The notes under the pieces: model-generated
Told to the model about the DNA's origin: nothing
What the model saw: the letters and a program-made list of their open reading frames with translations, nothing else
The model's database searches: none
Made by a program: the position numbers and the translations under genes
In this document: positions 22,828 through 32,439 of the stretch, piece after piece
How positions within the stretch are numbered: the first letter of the stretch is position 1
Layout of the letters: each line of letters begins with the position of its first letter
NCBI GenBank assembly: GCA_963738625.1
Contig: CAVTXH010000019.1
Location: 124,001 to 188,000, forward strand
Length of the DNA stretch: 64,000 nt
Origin: UBA7672 sp963738625
GTDB lineage: Bacteria; Pseudomonadota; Alphaproteobacteria; Caulobacterales; Hyphomonadaceae
Direction of reading: 5' to 3'

Positions 22828-25698
22828 GTGACAATTAGAATCACCAAAGCGCACCTGCTGCGCACTACGCTGCTCGCAGCTTTGGCGCCCGCGTTCGCCG
22901 TCGGCGCCCACGCGCAGGCCCAGCCGGCGCCGGCGGATGAAAGCGACGTCGTCGTCATTACCGGAACGCGCATCGCGCAAGAGGGGCTCGTATCGGCCAG
23001 CCCGATAATGACAGTCGGTGCGGACGAGCTTTCCCTGAAGCAGCCGGTCGACGTCGAGACGGTTCTCCGCGCAATGCCGCAATTCGCGCCCGGAAACGGC
23101 GCACAGGTGAACAACGGCTCGTCCGGCGCCTCGACCCTCGACCTGCGCGGCCTCAGCACGCCCCGTACGCTGCCGCTCATCGACGGCAAGCGCATGGTTC
23201 CCTTCGACCCGAACGGCCTCTTTGACGTTACCTCCATCCCGCTCGCTCTTCTCGATCGTGTTGAGGTCGTCACAGGCGGCGCATCGGCCGTTTACGGTTC
23301 GGACGCTGTCGCCGGCGTCGTGAACTTCATCCTCAACGACAAATTCCAGGGCGCCCAGTTCGACGCCAACTATTCCATTACCGACCATGGCGATGGCGAA
23401 ACCGAGTCCTACCAGGCTACGGTCGGCGCCGGATTCGATGATGGCCGCGGAAACGTCGCCCTCAGCGTCGGCTACCTCAACAAGGAGGCCGTCTACCAAG
23501 TCCGCGGACCTGCCTCCGCCACGCCGGGCGCGAGCTCCACGACGACCCCCGTCGCAATCGACAGCGCCACCGGCCCCCGCACGCAAATCTCGGCGACCGG
23601 CACCCTCGTTCCCTTTTATCAAGGCTTCGACTTCAATCCGCAGAACCTCTACCAGTCGCCGCAGACCCGCTGGAATGCGACCGCGCTGGCGAAATACGAC
23701 ATCAACGATCATGTCGAAGCGTATGGCCGGTTCATCTTTGCCAACTCGGTCAGTGCGCCGCAGCTCGCCTCGTCGGGCACGTTCGGCCGCACGTTCTCGG
23801 TGCCGCTGAACAATCCCTTCCTGTCGGCTCAGGCTTCGGCCAATCTGGCCGCCAATAACCCCGTCGACACCTGCGCCAACCTCAACACGTTCTCGGTCAC
23901 GGCGCCCCCCGGCAACTGCGTGAACGTCGGCCTCCGCTGGCGCGCCGCGGACGTCGGACCGCGCCAGTATGTCTTCGCCTATGAAACCTTCCAGGCCATG
24001 GCCGGCTTCCGCGGCGAATTCATGGGATGGGATTGGGATCTTGCCGGCGCTCACGGCGAGACCGCCCTGCAGCGTCAGCAAAGGAACGATATCGACTCGA
24101 ATCGCATCCAGCAGGCTCTCTTCGCTGCAAGCACGACGGCCTGCACCGATACGTCGCTGTTCTGCGCGCCTCTGAACCTGTTCAACCCGTCGCTGGCGAC
24201 CAACCCGGCCTCACTGGACTTCATTCGCCTCAACCTCCAGGTCCAGTCGGTCACCAAGCAGGACTATGTGATGGCCTCGGCCAGCCGCGACCTGGGCGAC
24301 TTCAAGAGCCCCTTTGCGACCTCGCCGATCGGCGTGGCGGTCGGCGCCGAATACCGGCTGGAGTCTTCGGACTATCAGCCTGACGCGGCGTCTCAGGGCG
24401 GCATTTCGCCTGGCTTCGGCACGACGAACCCGACGACCGGCGACTATGACGTGACCGAGTTCTTCGGCGAGGCGATCGTCCCCCTCGTCGAGGACATGGC
24501 CTTCGCCAAGTCGATCAACCTGGAGCTCGGCTACCGCACGTCGGACTATTCGACGTCGGGAAGCGTCGAGAGCTACAAGGCCGGCGCCGACTGGTCGCCT
24601 GTCGAAGGTCTCAGGTTCCGCGGCATGTTCCAGCGCGCCGTGCGCGCAGCGAACATCGGAGAGTTGTTCAACCCGGTTACATCGGGAACGGGCGACCTTC
24701 TGGTGGATCCCTGCGCGAACGGCACGGCGGCAACCCCGCTGACGGGTCAGCTCGCGGCGCTTTGCATCGCCACCGGCGTGCCGGCCGCCCGCATCACCGC
24801 AGGCACCGTGCCTCAACCGACTTCGGGCCAGATCAACTCGTTCTTCGGCGGCGACCCGAACGTCACGCCCGAGGAGGCCGACACCGTCACCTTCGGCGCG
24901 GTTTGGCAGCCGGACTTCGTTCCGGGCCTCGCCGTGACGGTCGACTACTATGACATCGAGGTCGCCAATGCGATCTCGATCCGGCCGAACTACGATATCC
25001 TTGACGGCTGCTATAACCCTCTCCGTAACACGACGATGGCGGCGTCGAACGCCGACTGCGGCCTCATCTTCCGCAACCCGACGGCCGGCAACCTCGAAGG
25101 TGACGAAGAGTTCGGCACCGTGCAGGTGACCCGCAACATCGGTTCGGTTCACGCTGAAGGCGTCGACTACAGCATTCGCTATAGCTGGGACCTCGGCGCC
25201 TGGGGCGGCATCGACGCCGCTCTTGACGGCACGCACGTACTCGACGCCAGCTACATTCCCTCGCCCGGCGGCGCGACTGTCGATTGCGTCGGCAGCTACG
25301 GCAAGCAGTGCGGCCTCCCATCGACCGTTTCCGGCTCGACCGGCGGCCCGACGCCTGAGGATCGCTTCGTGCAGCGCACGACCTGGACGTTCGGCAACTT
25401 CGACGTGTCGTATCTCTGGCGCTATCTCAGCGCCACGGATGTCGACGCGACGCAGGCAGCCGACACTGACGCGGTGTCTGCTTCAATCGACGCGATCAGC
25501 TACATCGATCTCGCTGCGTCGTGGCAGATCACGGATTGGGCGAAGCTGAAGTTCGGCGTGACGAACGTGTTCGACGAAGAAGCTCCGTTCGTCGTCACCG
25601 AGACCGGCTCCACGCCGTTCAACAGCGGCAACACCTATCCCTCGACATATGACGTCCTGGGTCGCGTGTTCACGGTCGGCGTCACGACGAAGTTCTAA
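22828..25698 (+). CDS. TonB-dependent receptor 3
   Basis: 956 residues, outer-membrane active transporter. Signal peptide (ITKAHLLRTTLLAALAPAFA), TonB-box-like DVVVITGTRI, plug (LDLRGLSTPRTLPLIDGKRM, VTGGASAVYGSDAVAGVVNF), barrel, and terminal TVGVTTKF. It is clearly a paralogue of receptor 1, with the same overall plan and a very similar signal peptide. The GTG start has AGAGGGG about 11 bases upstream. Substrate unknown. The beta-hydroxylase-like gene follows closely on the same strand. Confidence 0.95.
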   Translation: MTIRITKAHLLRTTLLAALAPAFAVGAHAQAQPAPADESDVVVITGTRIAQEGLVSASPIMTVGADELSLKQPVDVETVLRAMPQFAPGNGAQVNNGSSGASTLDLRGLSTPRTLPLIDGKRMVPFDPNGLFDVTSIPLALLDRVEVVTGGASAVYGSDAVAGVVNFILNDKFQGAQFDANYSITDHGDGETESYQATVGAGFDDGRGNVALSVGYLNKEAVYQVRGPASATPGASSTTTPVAIDSATGPRTQISATGTLVPFYQGFDFNPQNLYQSPQTRWNATALAKYDINDHVEAYGRFIFANSVSAPQLASSGTFGRTFSVPLNNPFLSAQASANLAANNPVDTCANLNTFSVTAPPGNCVNVGLRWRAADVGPRQYVFAYETFQAMAGFRGEFMGWDWDLAGAHGETALQRQQRNDIDSNRIQQALFAASTTACTDTSLFCAPLNLFNPSLATNPASLDFIRLNLQVQSVTKQDYVMASASRDLGDFKSPFATSPIGVAVGAEYRLESSDYQPDAASQGGISPGFGTTNPTTGDYDVTEFFGEAIVPLVEDMAFAKSINLELGYRTSDYSTSGSVESYKAGADWSPVEGLRFRGMFQRAVRAANIGELFNPVTSGTGDLLVDPCANGTAATPLTGQLAALCIATGVPAARITAGTVPQPTSGQINSFFGGDPNVTPEEADTVTFGAVWQPDFVPGLAVTVDYYDIEVANAISIRPNYDILDGCYNPLRNTTMAASNADCGLIFRNPTAGNLEGDEEFGTVQVTRNIGSVHAEGVDYSIRYSWDLGAWGGIDAALDGTHVLDASYIPSPGGATVDCVGSYGKQCGLPSTVSGSTGGPTPEDRFVQRTTWTFGNFDVSYLWRYLSATDVDATQAADTDAVSASIDAISYIDLAASWQITDWAKLKFGVTNVFDEEAPFVVTETGSTPFNSGNTYPSTYDVLGRVFTVGVTTKF

Positions 25699-25809
25699 CC
25701 TCGTCGATCGATGCCGGACGATCTATCGCGGCGGTCCCCATCCGGGGGCCGCCGCAACTTCTTGGGGTATGACATTGATCCACCTGCGGCGCCCGGGCAC
25801 GATGACGGC

Positions 25810-27072
25810 ATGACCGAGGAGATTTCTGAGCTTGTCCGGCAGGCCGAAGCCGCCGCCAACGCCGGCCGCTGGGACGTCGCGGAAAAACTCTGGGCCGACG
25901 TCCGCCGCCGCGATCCGCGCAATTCCCGCGCCGCCTTCAGTCTTGGCATCCACGCCATGCAGCGGCGGGATTTCGGCAATGCCTGTGCGCTGATCGAGGA
26001 GGCGCACCATGCATCGCCGCGCGATCCGTTCCTGCTGCTGAGCCTGTCGAAGGCGCGTCGCGAGAACGGCGATGAAGCGGGCGAGGAGGCGGCCCTCGAG
26101 GCCGCGCTGGCGGCCGATCCCTACTACCTGCCGGCGCTGCTGGCGAAGGCGCAGCGGCTGGAGCGGAAAGGGGCGGGAACTATGGCGGCGATGTTCTACC
26201 GCAACGCCGTGAAGATCGCCCCGCCCGAGCCGCAATGGCCCGACATGCTGCGCGGGCAGCTCCAGCATGCCAAGGCGTTCGCCGAGACGCACGCGCGCGC
26301 GTTCGGCGCCTATCTCGACAAGGCGCTGGCTCCGGCCGCGGCGGGGTTGCCGACGGGGAGCGTCGAGCGCTGGCGCGAGGCGGCGTCGATCATGGCGGGG
26401 ATGAGCCGGCCCTATCGACAGGAAGCCAACCAGCTCTACGTGCCGCGCCTGCCGGCGATCCCGTTCTACGACCGCTCGATGTTCCCGTGGGCGGCGGCGC
26501 TGGAGGCGAAGACCGACGTCATCCGCGAGGAGCTGAAGGCGGCTCTCGAGAAGGAAGGAAAGGAGTTCGCGCCCTACATCAGGCTGAAGCCGGGCCAGCC
26601 GGTGGACCAGTGGGCGGAGCTCAACAACTCGGCGCGCTGGCGTCACTATTCGCTGTGGCGCAACGGCCAGCCGGACGAGGCGCACCTCGCCCAGTGCCCG
26701 GAAACGCGCAGGGCGCTCGAGGCGGTCGACATGGCGACGCTGGACGGGTTGTGCCCCAACGCGATGTTCTCGGCGCTGGCGCCGCACACCGAAATACCGC
26801 CGCACACGGGCGAGACCAATGCGAGGCTGGTCGTGCACCTGCCGCTCATCGTGCCGGAGAAGTGCACATATCGCGTCGGCTTCGAGCACCGCACCTGGAA
26901 GGTCGGCGAGATCCTGGTGTTCGACGACACGATCGAACACATGGCGCGCAACGACAGCGACGAGCTGCGCGTCGTGCTGATCTTCGACATCTGGAATCCG
27001 CTGATCCCGCGCGAGGAGCGTCCGGTGATTGCGGCGATCGCGGCGGCGGCGCGGACATTCTCCGCCGCCTAG
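25810..27072 (+). CDS. TPR-containing aspartyl/asparaginyl beta-hydroxylase family protein
   Basis: About 420 residues. The first 170 are TPR-like helices (AEAAANAGRWDVAEKLWADV, RNSRAAFSLGIHAMQRRDF). The C-terminal 180 residues form a double-stranded beta-helix dioxygenase domain of the Asp/Asn hydroxylase family. Likely iron-binding His residues lie in LAPHTEIPPHTGETN and in VFDDTIEHMARN, with an oxoglutarate-binding Arg nearby. It would hydroxylate an Asp/Asn side chain using 2-oxoglutarate and O2; the target is unknown. The frame is open from ATG 25711. I prefer ATG 25810 because the TPR region begins there, but neither has a good ribosome site. Confidence 0.85.
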   Translation: MTEEISELVRQAEAAANAGRWDVAEKLWADVRRRDPRNSRAAFSLGIHAMQRRDFGNACALIEEAHHASPRDPFLLLSLSKARRENGDEAGEEAALEAALAADPYYLPALLAKAQRLERKGAGTMAAMFYRNAVKIAPPEPQWPDMLRGQLQHAKAFAETHARAFGAYLDKALAPAAAGLPTGSVERWREAASIMAGMSRPYRQEANQLYVPRLPAIPFYDRSMFPWAAALEAKTDVIREELKAALEKEGKEFAPYIRLKPGQPVDQWAELNNSARWRHYSLWRNGQPDEAHLAQCPETRRALEAVDMATLDGLCPNAMFSALAPHTEIPPHTGETNARLVVHLPLIVPEKCTYRVGFEHRTWKVGEILVFDDTIEHMARNDSDELRVVLIFDIWNPLIPREERPVIAAIAAAARTFSAA

Positions 27073-27073
27073 T

Positions 27074-27805
27074 TCAGGTATCGCCGATGGCGTGGAGGGC
27101 GGAGCCGCGTTCCTGCAGCCATTCGCGGGCAGGCTCCCAGTCCGGCATGGCGCGCTCGACCTGTTTCCAGAAGCGCGTCGAGTGGTTCATCTCGCGGAGG
27201 TGGGCGACTTCGTGCGCGGCGACATAATCGAGCGCGAACGGGGGCGCGCAGACCAGGCGCCAGGAGAAGTTGAGCCGGCCGTCGGACGAGCACGAGCCCC
27301 AGCGCGAGCGCATGTCCTTGATCGAGATCGACCTGGGCGTGACTTTCAGCGTCCGGGCGTGGACGGCGACGCGCTCGGCGAAGTCGGTGCGGGCGGCGGT
27401 CCGGAAGAAGGCGCGGGTCTTGTCACGGAAGGATTCTTTCGGTCCCGGAACGAGCAGGATGGGGGTGGGGCTGGACGTCTTGTCGAGACGGACGGTTCTT
27501 CCTGCCTCGGCATGTCTCAGCCTGTGAATAACTCCCCGGAGGGGCACGTACACGCCGGGCCTGAAAATGACCGGCGGGGGGAGGGCGCCGAGACGCTCGG
27601 CGATCCATTCCACGCGTTCGGAAGCGAAGGAAATTGCGTCCAGGGCGTGCCTGGGGGCAGGAGCGGTCGCGACCGCCTCGCGCGCGGTAGGATCTATCCT
27701 CACCGAAACGCGTGTCGCACGCTTGTCCACATGCACGCGTACAGGTACGGAAACGCCTGATTTGGCGATCAGAAACACACGGTGATGCGATTCCGAGGCG
27801 ATCAT
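27074..27805 (-). CDS. YgjP-like (M48-type) metallopeptidase domain protein
   Basis: 243 residues with the DUF45/YgjP domain. The zinc motif HEVAHLREMNHSTRFW and the preceding RSRWGSCSSDGRLNFSWRL are both diagnostic of this family, which is related to SprT and WLM metallopeptidases. The physiological substrate is unknown. It stands alone and converges on the hydroxylase gene, with only one base between the two stops. Confidence 0.9.
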   Translation of the reverse strand: MIASESHHRVFLIAKSGVSVPVRVHVDKRATRVSVRIDPTAREAVATAPAPRHALDAISFASERVEWIAERLGALPPPVIFRPGVYVPLRGVIHRLRHAEAGRTVRLDKTSSPTPILLVPGPKESFRDKTRAFFRTAARTDFAERVAVHARTLKVTPRSISIKDMRSRWGSCSSDGRLNFSWRLVCAPPFALDYVAAHEVAHLREMNHSTRFWKQVERAMPDWEPAREWLQERGSALHAIGDT

Positions 27806-27865
27806 GCTAAGGGCCTAACGTCCTGTGGCATCTGAAGCAACACAACACAGCGAGGGACGGGTAAT

Positions 27866-29500
27866 ATGAAGATATGGATCGCCAGCGCGAGCGCGCTGCT
27901 GATGCTTGCTGCCTGTAGCGCAAGCAAGGATGCCACCGCTGCACTCGCGGCGATGAACCTTCAGGAAGGCGCCTCCTCCCCGATCGTCAAGTATCAGGGG
28001 AAATCCGGAAGCGGCGACACCATCACGCTCAAGAACGTGGTGGTCGGCCCTGGCGGCAATGGCCTCAAAGCCGCCAGCATGGTTCTCGGCGGCCTCGACC
28101 TCACCCAAGCCGGCAAGCCGGTGGTCACCTCGATCGTCCTCAAAGGCATCACGCCGGAACAGGCCATGCCGGAAGGCATGAAGTTCAACCTCTCGACCAT
28201 CTCGATCGAAGGCCTCAACCCGGTGACGGGCGAATTCGTCGCCAGCGTGTTCGCCGAAGGCGGCCCCGGCTCGCCGCCGCCGTTCGAGCAGTGGGGCTTC
28301 TCCAAGATCGCCGTCAACGGTCTGACGTTCGCCGCCGATGGCGGCGCGCTCGGCGCGGCCGGCAAGGTCAATGTCGCGCTCGGCGAGTTCTCGATGTCCA
28401 ACCTCAAGGACACGCTGTTCGGCAACACGCGCCTGTCGGGCCTCAAGGGCGATTTCGACATTCCCGCCGAAGCCATGGGCATGCCCGTGAAGGGCACGTT
28501 CGACTTCGGCGCCAGCGACATCAAGAACCTGCGCGGCAAGCTGTTCGAGGAAGCCGTCATGGCCGGCATGGCGTCGGCGTCCGACCCCGCGGCGATGGCC
28601 GGGCTCAACTCCAAGATCATGGCGGCGCTCGGCAGCCCGATCGATCCTGGCTATGACGCCTTCACCTGGTCGGGCATGAACATCGATGCGTCGGGCGCCA
28701 AGCTCGCCGTCTCCAAGGTCGACCAGAAAGTCACCCGCAACGCGCAGGGCATCGCCACAGCGATCTCCTCGCCGCGCACGACGCTGACCTTCTCGGCCGA
28801 CTCGGCCGGCGGCGCGGTCGGCCAGCAGGTGACGCTGGGTCTGGCGATGGTGGGCTATCCCTCCAGCACGGTCGAGCTCTATGGCGAGGGCGAGGCGACC
28901 TACGATCCGGCGACCGACACCACCCGCTACGTGAAATCGAATTTCGGCCTGACAGACGGCCTCGACTTCAAGATGACGGGCGGCGTGCAGGGCCTGACCA
29001 AGGCGCTGGGCGCGCTGCTCGACGCGGCGAGCTCCTTTCAGGACCAGACCACGATGGGGTTCAGCGACCCCTCCGATCCGACGGCCCCGCCGGCGATGCC
29101 GCCGTCGCCCGATCTCACGGAGCTCGCCAACCTCAAGATCGTCGACCTCGACCTCACCATCACGGACAAGACGCTGGTCAACTTCGTGCTCGGCGTGGCG
29201 GCGATGGGGTCTGGCGGCGACGTTGAGACCCTGCGCACCGACATCGTGAACCAGGTCAGCGCGCTTGCCGGCAGCCTGCCGCCGGGCGCGGTCGATCCGA
29301 AGGTGGCGAGCGAGTTCTCGAACGCAATGGCGGCTTTCGTGAAGCAGCCGGGGTCGCTCAACATCAAGCTGAAGCCGGCCCAGCCGATGGCGCTCGGCGC
29401 CATGGGCGCAAGCCCGGTGACGAAGGAACAGCTCGGCTTCTCGGCGACCTTCACGCCCTCGCCGACGCCTGCGCCGAAACCGGCGCCCAAGCCGCAGTAG
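27866..29500 (+). CDS. Large lipoprotein of unknown function
   Basis: 544 residues. Lipobox LMLAAC (Cys17), then a long soluble region rich in beta-strand patterns (repeated units of the type LSTISIEGLNP, FSKIAVNGLTF, TFDFGASDIKNL), and a C-terminal Pro/Ala/Lys tail (TPSPTPAPKPAPKPQ). I do not recognise the family. The repeated 'G-hydrophobic-x-hydrophobic' strands recall periplasmic beta-rich lipid-transport or adhesin-like proteins, but this is only an impression. It has its own terminator. Confidence 0.8.
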   Translation: MKIWIASASALLMLAACSASKDATAALAAMNLQEGASSPIVKYQGKSGSGDTITLKNVVVGPGGNGLKAASMVLGGLDLTQAGKPVVTSIVLKGITPEQAMPEGMKFNLSTISIEGLNPVTGEFVASVFAEGGPGSPPPFEQWGFSKIAVNGLTFAADGGALGAAGKVNVALGEFSMSNLKDTLFGNTRLSGLKGDFDIPAEAMGMPVKGTFDFGASDIKNLRGKLFEEAVMAGMASASDPAAMAGLNSKIMAALGSPIDPGYDAFTWSGMNIDASGAKLAVSKVDQKVTRNAQGIATAISSPRTTLTFSADSAGGAVGQQVTLGLAMVGYPSSTVELYGEGEATYDPATDTTRYVKSNFGLTDGLDFKMTGGVQGLTKALGALLDAASSFQDQTTMGFSDPSDPTAPPAMPPSPDLTELANLKIVDLDLTITDKTLVNFVLGVAAMGSGGDVETLRTDIVNQVSALAGSLPPGAVDPKVASEFSNAMAAFVKQPGSLNIKLKPAQPMALGAMGASPVTKEQLGFSATFTPSPTPAPKPAPKPQ

Positions 29501-29523
29501 GCCAAACAACCTACAAAGTGCAG

Positions 29524-29558
29524 CGCCCGCCCTTGGAAAAAGGGCGGGCGTTTGCTTT
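29524..29558 (+). terminator. Terminator after the large lipoprotein gene
   Basis: A perfect 11-bp stem (CGCCCGCCCTT / AAGGGCGGGCG) with a GGAAA loop is followed by TTTGCTTT. It lies between convergent genes and may also serve the leftward senC gene. Confidence 0.85.
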
Positions 29559-29582
29559 AGGACTATCGCGCGGTTGCCGCCG

Positions 29583-30173
29583 CTATTTCAGCGCGGCGAT
29601 GCACTGGGCCATCTGCTCGGGCTTTTCGCCTAGCGGGAAATACGTGGCGAGCTTCCAGTTCTCATCCATCAGGTAGACAATGGCCATATGGTCCATCAGG
29701 TAACCCGACGCGCTGTCCTCGTCCTCGACCCGGCTGAACGGCGCGCCGAAACCATCGGACACCTGCTGCAGCTCCTCGAGCGTGCCGGTGAGGCCGATGA
29801 TGTCGGAGGGAAAGCCGTTGCTGGCGATGTAGCGGGAAAGCTCCTCGGGCGTGTCGCGCGCGGGGTCGACCGAGATGAAGGCGACCATCGGCTTCTTCAC
29901 ATTCTCGGGAAGCATCGTCATGGCCGTGCCGACCGCGTAGAGCGTGTTGGGGCACACATCCGGGCAGTGCGTGAAGCCGAAGAACACCATGGTCTTGCGG
30001 CCCTTGAAACTGTCCTCCGTTATCCGCGCGCCGGTGTGCGAGGTGAGCGAGAGGGGCCCGCCGATCTTTTCCGACGTGCGGTTGAAGCAGGCGGGATCGA
30101 CGTCCGCCCGGGAACACGCTGTGACGGTGAGCGCCAGTACCGGCGCCAGGATCGCAAGAAGGGCGGAGCGCAT
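29583..30173 (-). CDS. senC: SCO1/SenC copper-binding lipoprotein
   Basis: 196 residues. Lipobox LTVTAC (Cys20), then a thioredoxin-like fold with the SCO copper motif CPDVC (Cys70, Cys74) and the matching His162 in DHMAIVYLMD. SCO proteins deliver copper to the CuA site of cytochrome c oxidase. The start at 30173 gives the signal peptide. It is divergent from regB by 113 bases; regA, senC and regB are also clustered in Rhodobacter, where the system senses respiratory redox state. Confidence 0.93.
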   Translation of the reverse strand: MRSALLAILAPVLALTVTACSRADVDPACFNRTSEKIGGPLSLTSHTGARITEDSFKGRKTMVFFGFTHCPDVCPNTLYAVGTAMTMLPENVKKPMVAFISVDPARDTPEELSRYIASNGFPSDIIGLTGTLEELQQVSDGFGAPFSRVEDEDSASGYLMDHMAIVYLMDENWKLATYFPLGEKPEQMAQCIAALK

Positions 30174-30286
30174 GGGCGGGATATGCGCATGAGCCCGGTC
30201 AAAAGCAAACTGCATCCTGATGACTTCGCGGTTACCGAAAGGACTGCCGCGGGCTCTGCCCGAGGGCATGGCGCGGAGGCGGCGTC

Positions 30287-31690
30287 ATGACAGATGCTTC
30301 ATCTGCCGCGGACGTTTCTGCAGGCCCCGCAGCGGCCAATCTTCCGGCGCAGATATCGGCCGACAGCTCGCATGAGACGCTGAAGAGCGTCCGCTCCGCC
30401 TTCGGCCGCACGCGGCTGCGCACGCTGGTGACGCTACGCTGGATGGCGATCGCCGGGCAGGCGGCGTCGGTGCTGTTCGTCAAGTATGTGCTGGGCTTCG
30501 AGCTGCCGCTGGTCGCCTGCCTCGCGGCGATCGCGGCGTCGGCCTGGCTCAACGTGGCGCTGATGGCGGTGCTGCCCTCGCAGCACCTGTCCTCGCCGGC
30601 GGAGACGGCGGGGCAGCTGGCGTTCGACATCATCCAGCTGTCCGTGCTGATCGGGCTTACCGGCGGACTGCAGAATCCCTTCCTGTTGATGATCCTGGCG
30701 CCGGTGACGGTCGGCGCATCGCGGCTGTTGCCGGCTTATGCGGGATTGCTGTCGCTGCTGGCGCTGGTGTGCTGCGGGGCGATGTCGGTATGGGGGCTCG
30801 ACCTGCCCTGGCGGCCGGGGGAGGAGCTGCAGCTTCCCTTGCTCTATCAGGCGGGCCAGCTGGCGGCGGTCGGCATCGGGCTTGTCTTCTTCACGGTCTC
30901 GTCCTGGCGCACCGGGCGCGACGAGGCGAAGCTCGTCTCGGCGCTCGATGCGGTGCAGGCGGTGCTGTCGCGCGAGCAACAGCTGTCGGCGCTGGGCGCG
31001 CTAGCGGCGGCGACGGCGCACGAGCTCGGCACGCCGCTGGCGACGATCCACCTCGCGGCGAAGGAGCTGGGGCGAACGATCAAGCCGGGACAGCCCGCGC
31101 GCGAGGATGTCGAGCTGATCATCGAGCAGGCCGAGCGCTGCCGCGCGATCCTGAAGCAGATCTCGCAGCGCAGGCACATGACGGACGCGGCGCTGTCGCG
31201 CACGCCGCTGCCTTCGCTGATCGAGGAGGCGGCTGAGCCGAACCGCGCCGCCGGCATCCATATCCAGTGCTCGTGCTCGCCGCTTGCGGGAAGCGAGGGG
31301 GACGAGCGCGCCCCCGTCGTGCTGCGCAAGCCGGAAATCGTCCATGCACTGGGCGCATTCATCGAGAATGCGGTGAGCTTCGCGACCAAGGAAGTCAGCG
31401 TGAATGCTCGCTGGTCGAAGGACGAGGTCAGGATCTATGTCACTGACGACGGTCCGGGCTTCGCGCCGACCGTGCTGTCCAAGCTGGGCGAGCCTTATTT
31501 CAGCGAACGCAGCCTCGAGCAGCGCGGAGGGGGCATGGGCCTGGGCTTTTTCATCGCCGTGACGCTGCTGGAGCGTACAGGCGCGCGCATTACCCCATAT
31601 AACCGGCAGCTTCCCGCCCGCGGCGCTGTGGTTCGCATCATCTGGCCGCGAAAATCGATAGAGGCCCCGCCAGGCTGGATAGATGGATAA
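30287..31690 (+). CDS. regB: Redox sensor histidine kinase RegB/PrrB/ActS
   Basis: 467 residues. About six membrane helices (roughly 45-205) include the quinone-interacting motif GGLQNPF (126-132). The H-box has His245 (AATAHELGTPL) and the HATPase domain ends with GGGMGLGFFIAVTLLERTGA. Cys285 lies exactly 40 residues after the phosphorylated His, as does the redox-active cysteine of Rhodobacter RegB (Cys265 after His225), so redox sensing is probably kept. It phosphorylates RegA. GGAGG lies just before the ATG. Confidence 0.95.
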   Translation: MTDASSAADVSAGPAAANLPAQISADSSHETLKSVRSAFGRTRLRTLVTLRWMAIAGQAASVLFVKYVLGFELPLVACLAAIAASAWLNVALMAVLPSQHLSSPAETAGQLAFDIIQLSVLIGLTGGLQNPFLLMILAPVTVGASRLLPAYAGLLSLLALVCCGAMSVWGLDLPWRPGEELQLPLLYQAGQLAAVGIGLVFFTVSSWRTGRDEAKLVSALDAVQAVLSREQQLSALGALAAATAHELGTPLATIHLAAKELGRTIKPGQPAREDVELIIEQAERCRAILKQISQRRHMTDAALSRTPLPSLIEEAAEPNRAAGIHIQCSCSPLAGSEGDERAPVVLRKPEIVHALGAFIENAVSFATKEVSVNARWSKDEVRIYVTDDGPGFAPTVLSKLGEPYFSERSLEQRGGGMGLGFFIAVTLLERTGARITPYNRQLPARGAVVRIIWPRKSIEAPPGWIDG

Positions 31691-31767
31691 CCCGCGGGTC
31701 AAGCGTTGGCCTCGCGCCATTCGACCGGTATGCTGGGCCTCAGACTAGCCTCTACGGGAGAACCGGG

Positions 31768-32334
31768 TTGGACGAGTCAGTTGAAGCGGACCCACGGGTT
31801 GCAGCGCTCGAAGATCGCAGCTTGATGGTGCTTGATGATGACGCGCCCTTCCGCGCGCGTCTGGCGCGGGCGTTGAGCCAGCGCGGTTTCGATGTCGCCT
31901 CGCTCGGCTCGGTCGCCGAGGCGCGTGAGCACCTGAAGAAGGGGCAGCCGGCCTTCGCGGTCGTCGACCTGCGGCTCGAGGACGGATCGGGCCTCGAAGT
32001 CGTCGAGGCGCTGCATGCGCGGCGCGAGGACAGCCATGCGGTGATCCTCACCGGCTATGGCGCGATCTCGACGGCGGTGGCGGCGGTGAAGGCGGGGGCG
32101 ATCGACTACCTGCCCAAGCCCGCGGATATCGGCGACATCGTCAATGCGCTGCTGACGGGACGCTCGGACAGGCCCGATCCGCCGGAAAATCCGATGTCGG
32201 CGGACAGGGTTCGCTGGGAGCACATCCAGCGCGTCTACGAGCTCTGCAACCACAACGTCTCGGAAACGGCGCGGCGGCTGAATATGCACCGCCGCACGCT
32301 GCAGCGCATCCTGGCGAAACGGGCGCCCCGGTAG
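31768..32334 (+). CDS. regA: Response regulator RegA/PrrA/ActR
   Basis: 188 residues, a receiver domain (DDD near 23-25, phospho-acceptor Asp67 in VVDLRLEDGSG, Lys in YLPKPAD) followed by a Fis-type HTH (NVSETARRLNMHRRTLQRIL). RegA controls photosynthesis, respiration and carbon/nitrogen fixation genes in relatives. A TTG start at 31768 with GGGAG 8 bases before it gives the N-terminal extension usual in RegA; ATG 31825 would cut into it. It lies 77 bases after regB. Confidence 0.94.
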   Translation: MDESVEADPRVAALEDRSLMVLDDDAPFRARLARALSQRGFDVASLGSVAEAREHLKKGQPAFAVVDLRLEDGSGLEVVEALHARREDSHAVILTGYGAISTAVAAVKAGAIDYLPKPADIGDIVNALLTGRSDRPDPPENPMSADRVRWEHIQRVYELCNHNVSETARRLNMHRRTLQRILAKRAPR

Positions 32335-32439
32335 GCGTTTTTCCGGATTGGCCGCTGCTGTTGTCGGGCGCCTCTTAACCGGCGGGTCAAATTTGTCCCA
32401 TAATCCGGTGTGACGGATTCGGTCCAGGAGCACCCGTCG

